Of a stretch of 64,000 bases of DNA, positions 1-8,589 are shown in pieces. Positions within the stretch are counted from its first letter, which is position 1. Each line of letters begins with the position of its first letter. The notes below the pieces were generated by a model. The model saw only the letters and a program-made list of their open reading frames with translations, did not search any database and was not told the DNA's origin. Source of the stretch: Desulfurobacterium atlanticum (GTDB lineage Bacteria > Aquificota > Aquificia > Desulfurobacteriales > Desulfurobacteriaceae); NCBI RefSeq assembly GCF_900188395.1, contig NZ_FZOB01000006.1, positions 1 to 64,000 on the forward strand, written 5' to 3'. The position numbers were made by a program, and so were the translations under genes.

Positions 1-165
1 GGTATGAATGGGAGAACGCCTTTTGAGGTTTTAAAGAGTAAGTGGGATTGTTTGTTTAATCTTAATGTTGCTTGTTTCCCTGTTGTGCTGCTTGAGGATG
101 TTTTTGTGGTGGCTAATAGGCTGGGGGTATTGGAAAAGGGTGGGGAGAATGTGCTCACCCCCTAC
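1..165 (+). mobile_element. 3' end of an insertion sequence inserted in hsdM
   Basis: The left edge holds the tail of an insertion sequence. Its frame encodes a transposase C-terminus, and homology to the type I methylase on the other strand stops abruptly at about 163-168, in the codons after the MNLAI motif. The terminal stretch at about 143-165 (GGTGGGGAGAATGTGCTCAC) is the likely terminal inverted repeat. The other end lies outside the window, so the repeat, target duplication and full length cannot be confirmed. The exact boundary is uncertain by several bases. Confidence 0.6.
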
Positions 166-231
166 CTATTATGGCAAGGTTCATTTTACATAGCCGCCAT
201 GTTGTATAGTTACTCTCCTGACCGAAGATAG
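1..231 (+). CDS. DDE integrase-type transposase, C-terminal fragment
   Basis: The frame is open from the window edge and gives [13 protein letters not shown] near its start. This is the Tyr/Asn-Gly-Arg-Thr-Pro-Phe block seen near the C-terminus of integrase-like (IS481/IS3-type) transposases, just after the catalytic Glu. The family resemblance seems clear, but the exact IS family is an inference. The frame does not stop inside the element: it reads about 20 codons into hsdM antisense and stops at 229-231. The genuine protein probably ends near the IS boundary, so the last residues shown here are read-through of flanking DNA. The catalytic core is beyond the left edge. Confidence 0.5.
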   Translation, partial: GMNGRTPFEVLKSKWDCLFNLNVACFPVVLLEDVFVVANRLGVLEKGGENVLTPYLLWQGSFYIAAMLYSYSPDRR

Positions 232-907
232 AAATATCATCTATTTTCCCCTGATGAGCTTTGACAAACTCTTCCGATTGAACAAACATCCCACCTGAAC
301 CGCAGCATGGGTCAAAAACTCTTCCTTTATAAGGTTCAAGCATTTCAACTAAAAGCTCAACAACGCACTTAGGGGTGTAGAACTGTCCTCCTTTTTTTCC
401 TTCTGCAATGGCAAACTGTCCCAGAAAATATTCAAAAACATGCCCCAGAATATCGGCACTTTCTTTTTTTGTTTCATCAAATGGAATATTGCTGAAAAGG
501 TCTATCAAACCTCCAAGATTTATCGGGTCAATATTGGCTTTTGCGTATTCTTTAGGTAAAACACCTTTAAGAGAAGGATTTTCTTTCTCTATGGCTTCCA
601 TCGCTTCATCTATTATTTTTCCTATTTCCGGCTTTTTAGCATTTGCCTTTAAATAACTCCATCTTGCCTTTTCGGGAACAAAAAAGACATTTTCAGCCTT
701 GTATTCGTCTATATCTTCAGGGTCGGCTCCTTCATATTCACCTTTTCCTTCTTTTAGTTTGCAGTAAAGGTTGTCAAAGGCATCGGAGATATACCGTAAA
801 AAGATAAGCCCAAGAACTATATGTTTATATTCAGCCGCATCTATGTTTTTTCTAAGCTTATTTGCAGACTTCCACAATTTCTCTTTAAGAGAAACCTCTT
901 TTGCCAT
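155..907 (-). pseudogene. hsdM: Type I restriction-modification methylase HsdM, truncated by IS
   Basis: N-terminal half of the N6-adenine methyltransferase subunit of a type I restriction system. Residues 1-140 form the helical HsdM_N domain. GGQFYTPK (about 173-180) and the SAM-binding motif [10 protein letters not shown] (about 199-206) follow. The frame ends at residue 250, just after MNLAI, where the IS end begins. The catalytic NPPF motif, which follows in intact HsdM, is therefore missing from this frame. The intact family is about 480-550 residues, so this product cannot methylate DNA. Start ATG at 907 has a GGGAGAG site upstream. A minus-strand -10-like TATAAT lies at 950-955. hsdS and hsdR are not in the window; the rest may lie beyond the IS. 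Confidence 0.85.
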
Positions 908-992
908 ATCAATCTCTCCCTAACATTGGAAAATTTTAAACTTTAAGAAATTATAACACTGTTATCTTTGAGTGTTTTTCCTGTCTGGAGCT

Positions 993-1886
993 TCAAAGTT
1001 TTGTGTCAATCTCCATCTTTGAAGCTGAAACAACAACCTTTCCTTTGACGCAGAACTCTTTAACAGGACAATTTTCTTTCTTCGGACAATCACCATTTTT
1101 CCTGTAATGGCAACCGTGCTTACTTAAGAGCCATAAGGGACGAAACATCTCAATAGGAAGGATATTTTCATCTTTTAAAGCTTCATTCCAGAGTTTGATT
1201 ATAAGGTTTCTCACCGTAGTTGTAATACTTTTCGCTTTATATTTTCCTGTAATACATCCTGTTGTAAATGTTGCCCTTGCAACATGAACATCCACAGGTA
1301 TGGGTAATTTTTCAAGATTTTTAAAAGGTATCTCTTTTATTTTTTCTTTTATCGTTCTTATCCAGTGAGGAAAGATTTTTCTGCCGGATAGATTGGGCAG
1401 TTTTTGATGCCACAGTTTAGAGTCAAGAGTTTCATACGCTTTATCCATCTCAAAATTGAAGCTGTTGAAAAATGAAAGAAAGCTTCCGTTATAGTCTTCC
1501 GCAACAGTTTTGGAGATATGCCACCAGGTATCAGTATCCTTTTCCTTTCTCATTGCCATCTTGTGTTTTAAAAGAGCCTCTTTAAGTTTCTCCTTTCCCC
1601 GCTCTTTGACTTCAGAAGGAGAAAAAACCCAGGAAATTTCATCATCTTCAAGTGTTTTAATAGCACTATCCCAGAGTTTTGCTGCGTCTCTCATATAATC
1701 AAGGGATGTTACAAGAGAAAGAACTGCAAGATATTTTTCCATATCTTCAGGAATATGCTTTTTTATCCTGTCATCTGGAAGCTCTTTTTCATTGAAAATC
1801 CCTTCTGCTTTTAACTTTTTAAGTAGAATCTTTGCAACTTCCCTTGCCCTTTCAGGATGAAGCTCAAGTTCTATCTTTCTTCCCAT
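993..1886 (-). CDS. HhH-GPD-like protein with a C-terminal iron-sulphur cysteine cluster
   Basis: Protein of 297 residues from an ATG preceded by GGGAGAG; an in-frame GTG at 1919 lacks such a site. The segment LSGRKIFPHWIR followed by IPVDVHVAR (Asp at about 199) resembles the hairpin and catalytic Asp of helix-hairpin-helix DNA glycosylases such as endonuclease III or AGOG. Four cysteines at about 259, 267, 273 and 279 (C-x7-C-x5-C-x5-C) sit where EndoIII carries its 4Fe-4S cluster loop, but with different spacing. A role in base-excision repair is inferred. It is the last gene of the clpX-glnD operon and overlaps the preceding membrane-protein gene by 16 nt. No Lys-Asp glycosylase/lyase pair could be assigned with certainty. 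Confidence 0.5.
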   Translation of the reverse strand: MGRKIELELHPERAREVAKILLKKLKAEGIFNEKELPDDRIKKHIPEDMEKYLAVLSLVTSLDYMRDAAKLWDSAIKTLEDDEISWVFSPSEVKERGKEKLKEALLKHKMAMRKEKDTDTWWHISKTVAEDYNGSFLSFFNSFNFEMDKAYETLDSKLWHQKLPNLSGRKIFPHWIRTIKEKIKEIPFKNLEKLPIPVDVHVARATFTTGCITGKYKAKSITTTVRNLIIKLWNEALKDENILPIEMFRPLWLLSKHGCHYRKNGDCPKKENCPVKEFCVKGKVVVSASKMEIDTKL

Positions 1887-2287
1887 TTTTCTCTCCCAAA
1901 AATTCTGCCAAAAGGACACTTTCTTCTTATTTTACACTTTGAGCAGTTTAAGTATTGAAAAACAGCTATAAAAACCAGAAGAACAGCAAGTTCCAGGTGG
2001 AAAATCAAAGGAAACAGAAAAACAAAACACCAGTAAAAAACAGCTAATTTTATAAGAAAAGAAAATCTATCATCTTTACAGGAAGCAACTCCGAAAAACT
2101 TTCCGATTCTGTTCCAATTTAAAGAACATCCTTCATTGTATTTTTTACAGGATGGACACAGTGTAAATCTTAATGTTAGAAAACCTGTAAAAGATACGAA
2201 AAAATAAACAGATGCGAAAGCAGGCGGCATAAAGTAAAGGGCAGTAATCAGGTAAGCAAGAAGCAGAAAGTTTATTAGAATTCCCAT
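1871..2287 (-). CDS. Small membrane protein with two cysteine clusters, unknown function
   Basis: I do not recognise this 138-residue protein. It starts with two hydrophobic segments (about residues 3-40), then a cysteine-bearing loop (CPSCKKYNEGC, about 44-54, plus one more Cys near 70), two further hydrophobic segments (about 78-113) and a C-terminal cysteine cluster (CSKCKIRRKC, about 115-124). The paired CxxC motifs look like metal-binding or redox sites facing the same compartment. The ATG overlaps the glnD stop as TGATG, and the 3' end overlaps the HhH/FeS gene, so it is translationally embedded in the operon. A GTG immediately upstream at 2290 is an alternative start. Confidence 0.55.
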   Translation of the reverse strand: MGILINFLLLAYLITALYFMPPAFASVYFFVSFTGFLTLRFTLCPSCKKYNEGCSLNWNRIGKFFGVASCKDDRFSFLIKLAVFYWCFVFLFPLIFHLELAVLLVFIAVFQYLNCSKCKIRRKCPFGRIFGREKWEER

Positions 2288-4884
2288 CACTTATCTTTTA
2301 AAAGGTTTAAAATCCTCACTTTTATCTCTTCAAGTTTCTCTTCGTCAGAAATTTTATTAAGGTTTAAATCTGTTATGTAGAAAGAATCTATAACCCTGTT
2401 CCCTTCTGTTGATATTATAGCTCTTCTTAGTTTTGTTCCTGAAAGGGCAAGCTCTCTTGTTATAGCGTAAAGAAGACCCAGCCTGTCCCATGTGGAAACT
2501 TCAACAACAGTATATTTTTCAGAAATCGAATTGTCAAACTTAACTTTAGTAACAGGTTTGGGAAGGTTTGACCTGAATCCTTTTCTTTTGAATGGTTGTT
2601 TCAAAATATTTTCTATCTCTATTTTTCCGTAGTAAAGCTCTCTCACGTAATCTTTCACTTTTTCTATAACCTCTTCTTCAGGAACCTCTTCAGAAACTGT
2701 TGAAACCCTTACTGTATAAACCATAAAATCGGTTTCATCAACCGTAACAGCTTTATTTATATAAGCCCCCTTGATATTAAGGTTAAGATATGTAAAAACT
2801 CCAGCTATTTTATAGAAAAATGCTCTTTTATATCTGTCAACAACTGTAACTTCTGCGTATCCAAGCTCAGGGAAAAACTCTGAAATAAGTAGTATATCCT
2901 TTCCCTCATCCATCAGGCGTTTTATCAATTTTAAATGTTTCACTATATCATCAGCTGAATAGGTTCTCAGATAATCTTCTTCGGCAGACTCAAACAGCCT
3001 CTCAAGAAGTTTTTTATCAGTATCATCTTTTAAAAGCTCTTTTACCTTTTCGGCTTTTTTCTTCACTTTCTCATTTATAAGAGTTTTTACATCCTTTCCA
3101 GCATAAAACACATCAAGTGCACTTGTAAAAAGCTCCCAGAGTAAAGAAGCCTTCCATCTATCCCATCCACCAGGTCCCACAGCTTTTATATCGGCACAGG
3201 TTAAGAGAAACAGTTTTTTTAATCTTTCTTCTGTCTCACAGTTTTTCACAAACTCTTCTATAAGCTTTGGATCACTAATATCTCTTCTAAAAGCTAAAAA
3301 AGACATTAAAAGGTGATTTTTAATAAGCCATACAATTTCTTCTATCTCATCATCTTTAAAATCAAGTCTTTTAAGATATCTGTAAGCTATAGCAGCTCCA
3401 ACATTCTCATGTTTACCTTTCTTTCCTTTTCCTATGTCATGTAAAAGAGCAGCTATAAAAAGAGTATGAGGTTTTTCAAGGTCATCAAGAATCTGGTAGT
3501 AGGAGCTGTTCTCTTTCAGCTTTTCCAGCTCTCTAACGGTCATTATAAGGTGAATATCTGTTGTAAATTTATGGTATGTATCAAACTGAAAATGTCCCCT
3601 TAATCTTTCAAAATCGGGGATTAAGGTGTCAAGAACCCTGCAGTCATGCATAAGTTCAATCACGTAAGAGAGTCTTACAGGTTTTAGAAGAATATCTTTA
3701 AACTTTTTCAAAACCGCCTTTTGCTGAAACGCTTCCTTTTCTGTTTCTGCTGAAAGTTTAAATATACTGAAAGCATCTGAAGATAAAGTGTATCCAATTT
3801 GCTGAATAAACTTAAATCCATCAAGTATGAGAGAAGGATTTTTTAAAACTTCTGTTTTTTTATCATCAAATATGTAGAGAGTGCCGTCATGCTCATAAAA
3901 ATAATCGTTAAGCCTGTTCTCTTTTTTAAACACAGAAAAGATGGTTTTCTCGGTTTTCCTTGCAAACTCTCTTGATTTTTTGATTATCTCTCTTGTAATT
4001 ATAGAAAGGTCAAGAGCAGCACTGAAATAGTTTTTCATAAAATTTTCAACACCCTTATTATCAGAAGAAAATCCGAAAAACTTTGCTACTTCTCTTTGAA
4101 GTTGAAAGCTTAAAATATCGCTTTTTCTTCCGCTGAGGATATGGAGATGATTTCTGACTCTTAAAAGGAAATCGTAAGCAGAGATAACATCTCTAAAACT
4201 TTTCCAGTCAAGGATGCTTTTATCAATAAATCCTGAATAGTTATCTATCTCAAAAACTATCTTTGCTATCCAGAACGCTTCATGTAAGTCTCTTAATCCC
4301 CCTTTACTTTCTTTTACATTTGGCTCCTGATAATAAACTGTTCCGAAAAACCTTTTATACCTTTCGTTTCTTGCTTTTATTATTTCATCTATTATGTTTT
4401 CCCTATTTTTTTTTAGAAATTTCCAGAACCTTTTCCCAAACTCTCCAACTATCCTTTCATCTCCTGCTACATACCTTATTTGTAAGAAATTAGTAAGAAC
4501 ACTTAAATCTTCTTGAGCAAGAGAAACAGCTTCATCAAGATTCCTTGGAGAATAACCAAGGTCTATGTTAAAAGAAAGCATGTAGTAGTAAAAAGCTTCA
4601 AGGTCTTCTCTGTAAGAATCTGTTAATTTACCTTTGTAAATAAGGTTAAAATCCATATCTGAATAGAAATTCAGCTCTCCTCTTCCGTATCCTCCAAGTG
4701 CTACAAGAGTTGCAGGAATGTCCCACTTACCGAAAAAATGTGGATAGACAGAAGTGAGAAGCTCATCAAGGGAATCTTTAAGTTCCTGAGCTATTTCAAA
4801 ACCTGTCTTTTTTTCAAAATGTTTCTGTTTTATTTCTTCTCTTCTTTTCAAAAATCTCTCTTTAGCAACTTCAAGCTCTACCAA
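2287..4884 (-). CDS. glnD: Bifunctional uridylyltransferase/uridylyl-removing enzyme GlnD
   Basis: Uridylylates and deuridylylates the PII nitrogen-signalling protein in response to glutamine. The nucleotidyltransferase motif is GGYGRGEL then SDMD (about residues 64-78). A central HD phosphohydrolase domain carries HDIGKGKKGKH (about 482). Two ACT domains at the C-terminus (about 680-865) sense glutamine; the second reads VVEVSTWDRLGLLYAI. The length of 865 residues is normal for GlnD. I chose the TTG at 4884, 7 nt after GGAGGA and 2 nt after the preceding stop; a GTG at 4914 would overlap the upstream gene. No glnB or glnA lies in the window, so PII targets are elsewhere. Confidence 0.95.
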   Translation of the reverse strand: MVELEVAKERFLKRREEIKQKHFEKKTGFEIAQELKDSLDELLTSVYPHFFGKWDIPATLVALGGYGRGELNFYSDMDFNLIYKGKLTDSYREDLEAFYYYMLSFNIDLGYSPRNLDEAVSLAQEDLSVLTNFLQIRYVAGDERIVGEFGKRFWKFLKKNRENIIDEIIKARNERYKRFFGTVYYQEPNVKESKGGLRDLHEAFWIAKIVFEIDNYSGFIDKSILDWKSFRDVISAYDFLLRVRNHLHILSGRKSDILSFQLQREVAKFFGFSSDNKGVENFMKNYFSAALDLSIITREIIKKSREFARKTEKTIFSVFKKENRLNDYFYEHDGTLYIFDDKKTEVLKNPSLILDGFKFIQQIGYTLSSDAFSIFKLSAETEKEAFQQKAVLKKFKDILLKPVRLSYVIELMHDCRVLDTLIPDFERLRGHFQFDTYHKFTTDIHLIMTVRELEKLKENSSYYQILDDLEKPHTLFIAALLHDIGKGKKGKHENVGAAIAYRYLKRLDFKDDEIEEIVWLIKNHLLMSFLAFRRDISDPKLIEEFVKNCETEERLKKLFLLTCADIKAVGPGGWDRWKASLLWELFTSALDVFYAGKDVKTLINEKVKKKAEKVKELLKDDTDKKLLERLFESAEEDYLRTYSADDIVKHLKLIKRLMDEGKDILLISEFFPELGYAEVTVVDRYKRAFFYKIAGVFTYLNLNIKGAYINKAVTVDETDFMVYTVRVSTVSEEVPEEEVIEKVKDYVRELYYGKIEIENILKQPFKRKGFRSNLPKPVTKVKFDNSISEKYTVVEVSTWDRLGLLYAITRELALSGTKLRRAIISTEGNRVIDSFYITDLNLNKISDEEKLEEIKVRILNLLKDK

Positions 4885-4886
4885 CC

Positions 4887-5444
4887 CTATTCCTCCAGAT
4901 AAGCAAGGCGCCACAGATGCTCAAATTTTTCTTTAAATCTGGCAGAGGTCTCTCTATCTCCCTTAATAATCACAATATTTTCATCGTTTCTCTTTTCAGC
5001 ACTTACAGTCCAGTTAAAACTTCCAGTTATAACCACCTTTCCATCAATAACAGCAAATTTATTGTGCATCAACCCACCACCAGAACCTCTTTTAAATCTT
5101 ACAGGAATTCCAGCTTTTTTCAAAATAGATGCAACACACCTTTTTGATTTTGCCGTTCCCTGGTCTATTATAACCCTTACTTTTATTCCTTTGTTATGAG
5201 CTGATATTAAAGCTCTGGCAAGTTTTTTGGATGTAAAGCTGAAAATAGCAGCATCTATAGATGAGTTTGCGTTTTCTATTTCCCTTATTATGGCAGAAGT
5301 GCATCCGCCTTTTGGAGAAAAATAGGATAAGATAGATACAGTTTCAGAAGCAGGAACAGTTTTATATGAAGCTTTCTCCTGCTGGAAAGAGCAGGAGAAA
5401 AATAAGATAGAAATAAAGAGAAACAGTAATTTTCTGCTTCTCAC
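4887..5444 (-). CDS. Phospholipase D-family nuclease-like lipoprotein
   Basis: A 185-residue single-HKD protein of the PLD superfamily (Nuc-type). The catalytic motif is H127-x-K129-x4-D134, followed by GSFNWT (141-146), the typical GS/N signature of this family. The N-terminus is a lipoprotein signal with lipobox LFFSC (Cys18), so the enzyme should be anchored outside the inner membrane. Family members such as Nuc act as dimers on DNA or phosphodiesters; the substrate here is unknown. The GTG start overlaps the secG stop as GTGA. It sits between secG and glnD in a housekeeping operon, with no evident functional link. Confidence 0.8.
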   Translation of the reverse strand: MRSRKLLFLFISILFFSCSFQQEKASYKTVPASETVSILSYFSPKGGCTSAIIREIENANSSIDAAIFSFTSKKLARALISAHNKGIKVRVIIDQGTAKSKRCVASILKKAGIPVRFKRGSGGGLMHNKFAVIDGKVVITGSFNWTVSAEKRNDENIVIIKGDRETSARFKEKFEHLWRLAYLEE

Positions 5445-5716
5445 TTTTTCTGCTCCACTTTCACCTTATCAACAACTGATGAACCACCCATATACTTTGA
5501 ACCAACTACAGAGAGAAATATGGAGTTGAGAATAAAAAGAGCCCCTAAAATAGCCGTAGTTTTTGTCAAAACCGATGCTGTATCAGCACCAAAAGCAGAA
5601 GATGCACTTCCTCCTCCCATTAGAGAAGAGATATCTCCTTTACCTGGCTGAATAAGAACAACAACAACAAGTAAAATAGCAAGAATAGCGTGAAGTATCA
5701 ATAAAAGTGTAAACAT
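5441..5716 (-). CDS. secG: Preprotein translocase subunit SecG
   Basis: Small inner-membrane subunit of the SecYEG protein-conducting channel. The 91 residues hold two transmembrane segments (about 2-23 and 52-70) with the conserved loop LIQPGKGDISSLMGGGSASS between them, diagnostic of SecG. ATG at 5716 has GGAGGTAAT just upstream. It follows tpiA by 3 nt. A tpiA-secG order is frequent in bacteria, supporting both calls. Confidence 0.93.
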   Translation of the reverse strand: MFTLLLILHAILAILLVVVVLIQPGKGDISSLMGGGSASSAFGADTASVLTKTTAILGALFILNSIFLSVVGSKYMGGSSVVDKVKVEQKK

Positions 5717-5719
5717 AGA

Positions 5720-6469
5720 TTACCTCCCAAATTTAACTATCTTTTCAAAAGAATCCACCTTAAGGCTTGCTCCACCTACAAGAGCGCCGTCAATATTTTT
5801 CATAGCCATTAAACCTTCAACATTTTCAGGTTTAACGCTTCCACCGTAAAGGATTCTGACCGAATCAGCTTTACTCTTACCATAGAGTTCTGTTAGCTTT
5901 TCTCTTAAAAAGGAGTGAATCTCTTCTGCAAGCTGTGGAGTGGCAGTTTTCCCAGTTCCTATTGCCCATACAGGTTCATAAGCTATAACAAACTCTGCAC
6001 TTTCCGGAACTCCTTTAAGTCCCTCTGATAACTGTCTTTCCACAACTTCAAACGTTTTTCCTAATTCCCTTTCTTCAAGCAGTTCTCCAACACAGAGGAC
6101 TGGTATAAGCTCATGGGAAACAGCTGAGAGGACTTTTTTATTTATCAATTCATCAGTTTCACCAAAAATATACCTTCTCTCTGAATGGCCAAGAATAACA
6201 AATTTACATCCTGCATCTTTAAGCATTATTGGAGAAACCTCTCCAGTAAAAGCACCTTTTTCCTCAAAATACATATTTTGAGCACCAAGATACACATTGC
6301 TTCCTTTTAAAACCTCAGCCATTGGATAAATTGATGTAAACGGCGGAGCTATCATAATATCTCTATCGGTAACATCCTTAACTGCTTCAATAAATCCCTT
6401 TGCAAACTCTATACTCTCTGTTACCGTTTTATTCATTTTCCAGTTTCCAGCAATTAAAGGCCTTCTCAC
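5720..6469 (-). CDS. tpiA: Triosephosphate isomerase
   Basis: Interconverts dihydroxyacetone phosphate and glyceraldehyde 3-phosphate in glycolysis and gluconeogenesis. All active-site elements are present: GNWKMN (Asn9, Lys11), the electrophilic His in GHSERR (His95), the catalytic Glu in AYEPVWAIGTG (Glu165) with the loop-6 hinge, and LYGGSVKPEN near the C-terminus. I chose the GTG at 6469 (249 residues) because GGAGG lies 5 nt upstream; the ATG at 6481 has no Shine-Dalgarno but would add only four residues. It sits between clpX and secG in the operon. Confidence 0.96.
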   Translation of the reverse strand: MRRPLIAGNWKMNKTVTESIEFAKGFIEAVKDVTDRDIMIAPPFTSIYPMAEVLKGSNVYLGAQNMYFEEKGAFTGEVSPIMLKDAGCKFVILGHSERRYIFGETDELINKKVLSAVSHELIPVLCVGELLEERELGKTFEVVERQLSEGLKGVPESAEFVIAYEPVWAIGTGKTATPQLAEEIHSFLREKLTELYGKSKADSVRILYGGSVKPENVEGLMAMKNIDGALVGGASLKVDSFEKIVKFGR

Positions 6470-6482
6470 AATCTCCTCCATA

Positions 6483-7715
6483 TCAGGAAGCTTTTACAAG
6501 TTCATACTTTGGCTTACCAGAAAGAACAGCTTCTTTATCAATAATTACTTTTTTAACATCTTTTCTTTGTGGAACTTCAAACATAACATCAGTCATGATT
6601 TTTTCCATTATGGCTCTTAAGCCTCTTGCTCCTGTCTTTCTTTTAATAGCTTCTTTAGCTATTTCCCTTAAAGCTTCATCTGTAAACTCAAGTTCAACAT
6701 TTTCAAGTTCAAGAAGTTTCTTATACTGCTTTACAAGAGCATTTTTAGGTTCTTTAAGAATTCTTACAAGATCTTCCTCTTTAAGTTCAGAAAGAGTTGC
6801 TATTACAGGTAATCTTCCTATCAACTCTGGAATTAAACCGAATTTTACAAGGTCTTCAGGTTCAACATGTTTAAGTAGCTCATCTCTTTCCATTTTCTTT
6901 TTATTAAGGTCAGCATTAAAGCCCATTGTTCCTTTACCGATTCTTTTTGCAATAATATCCTCAAGTCCGACAAAAGCACCACCACAGATAAAGAGTATGT
7001 TGGAGGTATCTATCTGAATATATTGCTGCTGCGGATGCTTACGTCCCCCCTGTGGCGGAACATTAGCAACTGTTCCTTCAAGAATTTTCAAAAGTGCCTG
7101 TTGAACACCTTCACCTGAAACATCTCTTGTGATTGAAGGATTTTCACTTTTACGGCCTATTTTGTCTATCTCATCAATATAAATAATTCCTCTTTCAGCT
7201 TTTTCAACATCCATATCAGCGTTCTGAAGAAGTCTCAAAAGGATATTTTCAACATCCTCACCAACATAACCAGCTTCAGTTAAAGTTGTAGCATCTGCTA
7301 TGGCAAACGGAACATCCAGGAGCTTTGCAAGAGAACGGGCAAGAAGAGTCTTACCAGAACCTGTGGGCCCTATAAGAAGGATGTTGCTTTTCTCTATTTC
7401 AACATCATCTGCTGAACTCTGGGAAAAAATTCTCTTATAATGGTTATAAACAGCCACAGAAAGAACTTTCTTGGCTTCATCCTGTCCTATAACATACTGG
7501 TCAAGAAATTCCTTTATCTCTTTAGGTGTTGGCAACCTACCTGGTTCTTTTATAGATTTTTTCTCGTCACTTTGAGAATGAATCATTTCATAGCACTCAT
7601 CAACACAGAAATTACAGATAGCAACGCCTTTTGGACCTGTTATTAGAGCTTCAACTACCGATGAATCTTTACCGCAAAATGAACATCTTCTCGGCGGGAT
7701 TTGGGTTTCAAACAT
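6483..7715 (-). CDS. clpX: ATP-dependent Clp protease ATP-binding subunit ClpX
   Basis: AAA+ unfoldase that feeds substrates to ClpP. The N-terminal zinc-binding domain has four cysteines (C11, C14, C34, C37; CSFCG and CNFC). Walker A is GPTGSGKT, Walker B is [10 protein letters not shown], and the pore and sensor region follows (GFNADLN, then the LTDVMFEVP-like C-domain). Length is about 410 residues, as expected. ATG at 7715 is 8 nt from GAGG; a GTG at 7724 and an ATG at 7721 are also in frame but too close to the site. First gene of the minus-strand operon. clpP is not next to it. Confidence 0.96.
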   Translation of the reverse strand: MFETQIPPRRCSFCGKDSSVVEALITGPKGVAICNFCVDECYEMIHSQSDEKKSIKEPGRLPTPKEIKEFLDQYVIGQDEAKKVLSVAVYNHYKRIFSQSSADDVEIEKSNILLIGPTGSGKTLLARSLAKLLDVPFAIADATTLTEAGYVGEDVENILLRLLQNADMDVEKAERGIIYIDEIDKIGRKSENPSITRDVSGEGVQQALLKILEGTVANVPPQGGRKHPQQQYIQIDTSNILFICGGAFVGLEDIIAKRIGKGTMGFNADLNKKKMERDELLKHVEPEDLVKFGLIPELIGRLPVIATLSELKEEDLVRILKEPKNALVKQYKKLLELENVELEFTDEALREIAKEAIKRKTGARGLRAIMEKIMTDVMFEVPQRKDVKKVIIDKEAVLSGKPKYELVKAS

Positions 7716-7760
7716 CCACATCACCTCAAAATTAAGATTTTACTTTTCTGACAGAGTAAA

Positions 7761-7766
7761 TATAAT
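7761..7766 (+). promoter_or_regulatory. Putative -10 element of the trpF promoter
   Basis: A consensus TATAAT lies 31 nt before trpF in the 82-bp gap between divergent clpX and trpF. The matching -35 position (7738-7743, TTTTAC, 17-nt spacer) is only a partial match. The clpX promoter must lie in the same gap on the other strand, but I could not define it. Confidence 0.5.
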
Positions 7767-7797
7767 ACAACTTCAGAAAAAAGTTAATGGAGCAAAT

Positions 7798-8430
7798 ATG
7801 GTTAGAGTGAAAATTTGTGGGATAACAAATTTAGAAGATGCTTTGCAAGCTGTTGAAAGTGGAGCTGATGTTCTTGGCTTTATAATGTTCAAAGGAAGTA
7901 AAAGATACATTTCGCCAAAAGAAGTAAGAAACATAACCAAAAATCTCCCCCCTTTTATAGCTAAAGTTGGAGTATTTGTTAATGAAGATAGGGCTTCTGT
8001 TCTTGAAATTTTAAGCTATGCAGGGCTTGATTTTGCACAGTTGCATGGAGATGAAACGGTTAACTACTGCAAATATATAGGCAAGGAAAGAGTAATTAAA
8101 GTATTTCGCCTGAAATCGGAAAATGAAATTGCAAAGATTAAAGAGTTTGAAACGGTTTCTAAAGCGATTTTACTTGATACTTATAGTGAAAAATCTTACG
8201 GGGGAACAGGTAAAAGTTTTGACTGGAAAATAGCAGTTAAGGTGAAAGAGAGTATCTCAATTCCACTTATTCTTTCAGGTGGCCTTAATTTAAACAATGT
8301 AAAGGAAGCAATTAAAACGGTAGAACCGTTCGCTGTTGATGTATGTAGTGGTGTAGAAGAAGAGCCGGGCAGAAAAAATCATAACCTTGTAAGAGATTTT
8401 ATTAGAGCGGTAAAGTGTAATAGTTGTTGA
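7798..8430 (+). CDS. trpF: Phosphoribosylanthranilate isomerase
   Basis: Tryptophan biosynthesis: converts N-(5-phosphoribosyl)anthranilate to CdRP in a TIM barrel. The N-terminal VKICGITN holds the catalytic Cys (Cys7). Asp in LLDTYS (about 127-132) is the general acid, LSGGLNLNNV and VDVCSGVE form the phosphate-binding ends of the barrel. The 210-residue length is typical. A GGAG site precedes the ATG. It stands apart from other trp genes and is the first gene on the plus strand after clpX; its stop codon lies inside the -35 element assigned to the tRNA gene. Confidence 0.95.
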   Translation: MVRVKICGITNLEDALQAVESGADVLGFIMFKGSKRYISPKEVRNITKNLPPFIAKVGVFVNEDRASVLEILSYAGLDFAQLHGDETVNYCKYIGKERVIKVFRLKSENEIAKIKEFETVSKAILLDTYSEKSYGGTGKSFDWKIAVKVKESISIPLILSGGLNLNNVKEAIKTVEPFAVDVCSGVEEEPGRKNHNLVRDFIRAVKCNSC

Positions 8431-8457
8431 CAAACTGCTAAAGTAAGCAGATATTAT
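8427..8457 (+). promoter_or_regulatory. Putative sigma-70 promoter for tRNA-Ser and SRP RNA
   Basis: A perfect -35 TTGACA (8427-8432) overlaps the trpF stop. An A/T-rich -10 candidate follows: GATATT at 8450 (17-nt spacer) or TATTAT at 8452 (19-nt spacer). The tRNA begins 17 nt after the -10. The match is good for the -35 and ambiguous for the -10. Confidence 0.55.
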
Positions 8458-8473
8458 CTAACACAGAATTAGT

Positions 8474-8567
8474 GGAGGGGTGCCCGAGCTGGCCGAAGGG
8501 GCACGACTGGAAATCGTGTGTACCCTCACAAGGGGTACCGCGGGTTCGAATCCCGCCCCCTCCGCCA
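8474..8567 (+). tRNA. tRNA-Ser (anticodon GGA)
   Basis: Class II tRNA of 94 nt with encoded CCA. Acceptor stem GGAGGGG pairs with CCCCTCC. The anticodon stem CACGA/TCGTG encloses loop CTGGAAA, giving anticodon GGA (reads UCC/UCU). A long variable arm (TACCCTCACAAGGGGTA) is diagnostic of serine tRNA. The T-loop is GGTTCGAATCC. It is followed within 30 nt by the SRP RNA gene. Confidence 0.97.
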
Positions 8568-8589
8568 TTAATTTAGTAAAATGGAAGAT

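Noticed and set aside
952-978. Small inverted repeats upstream of hsdM (ATAACACTGTTAT and AACACT...AGTGTT)
   Set aside because: Short, with no clear terminator or operator features; could be chance in AT-rich DNA.
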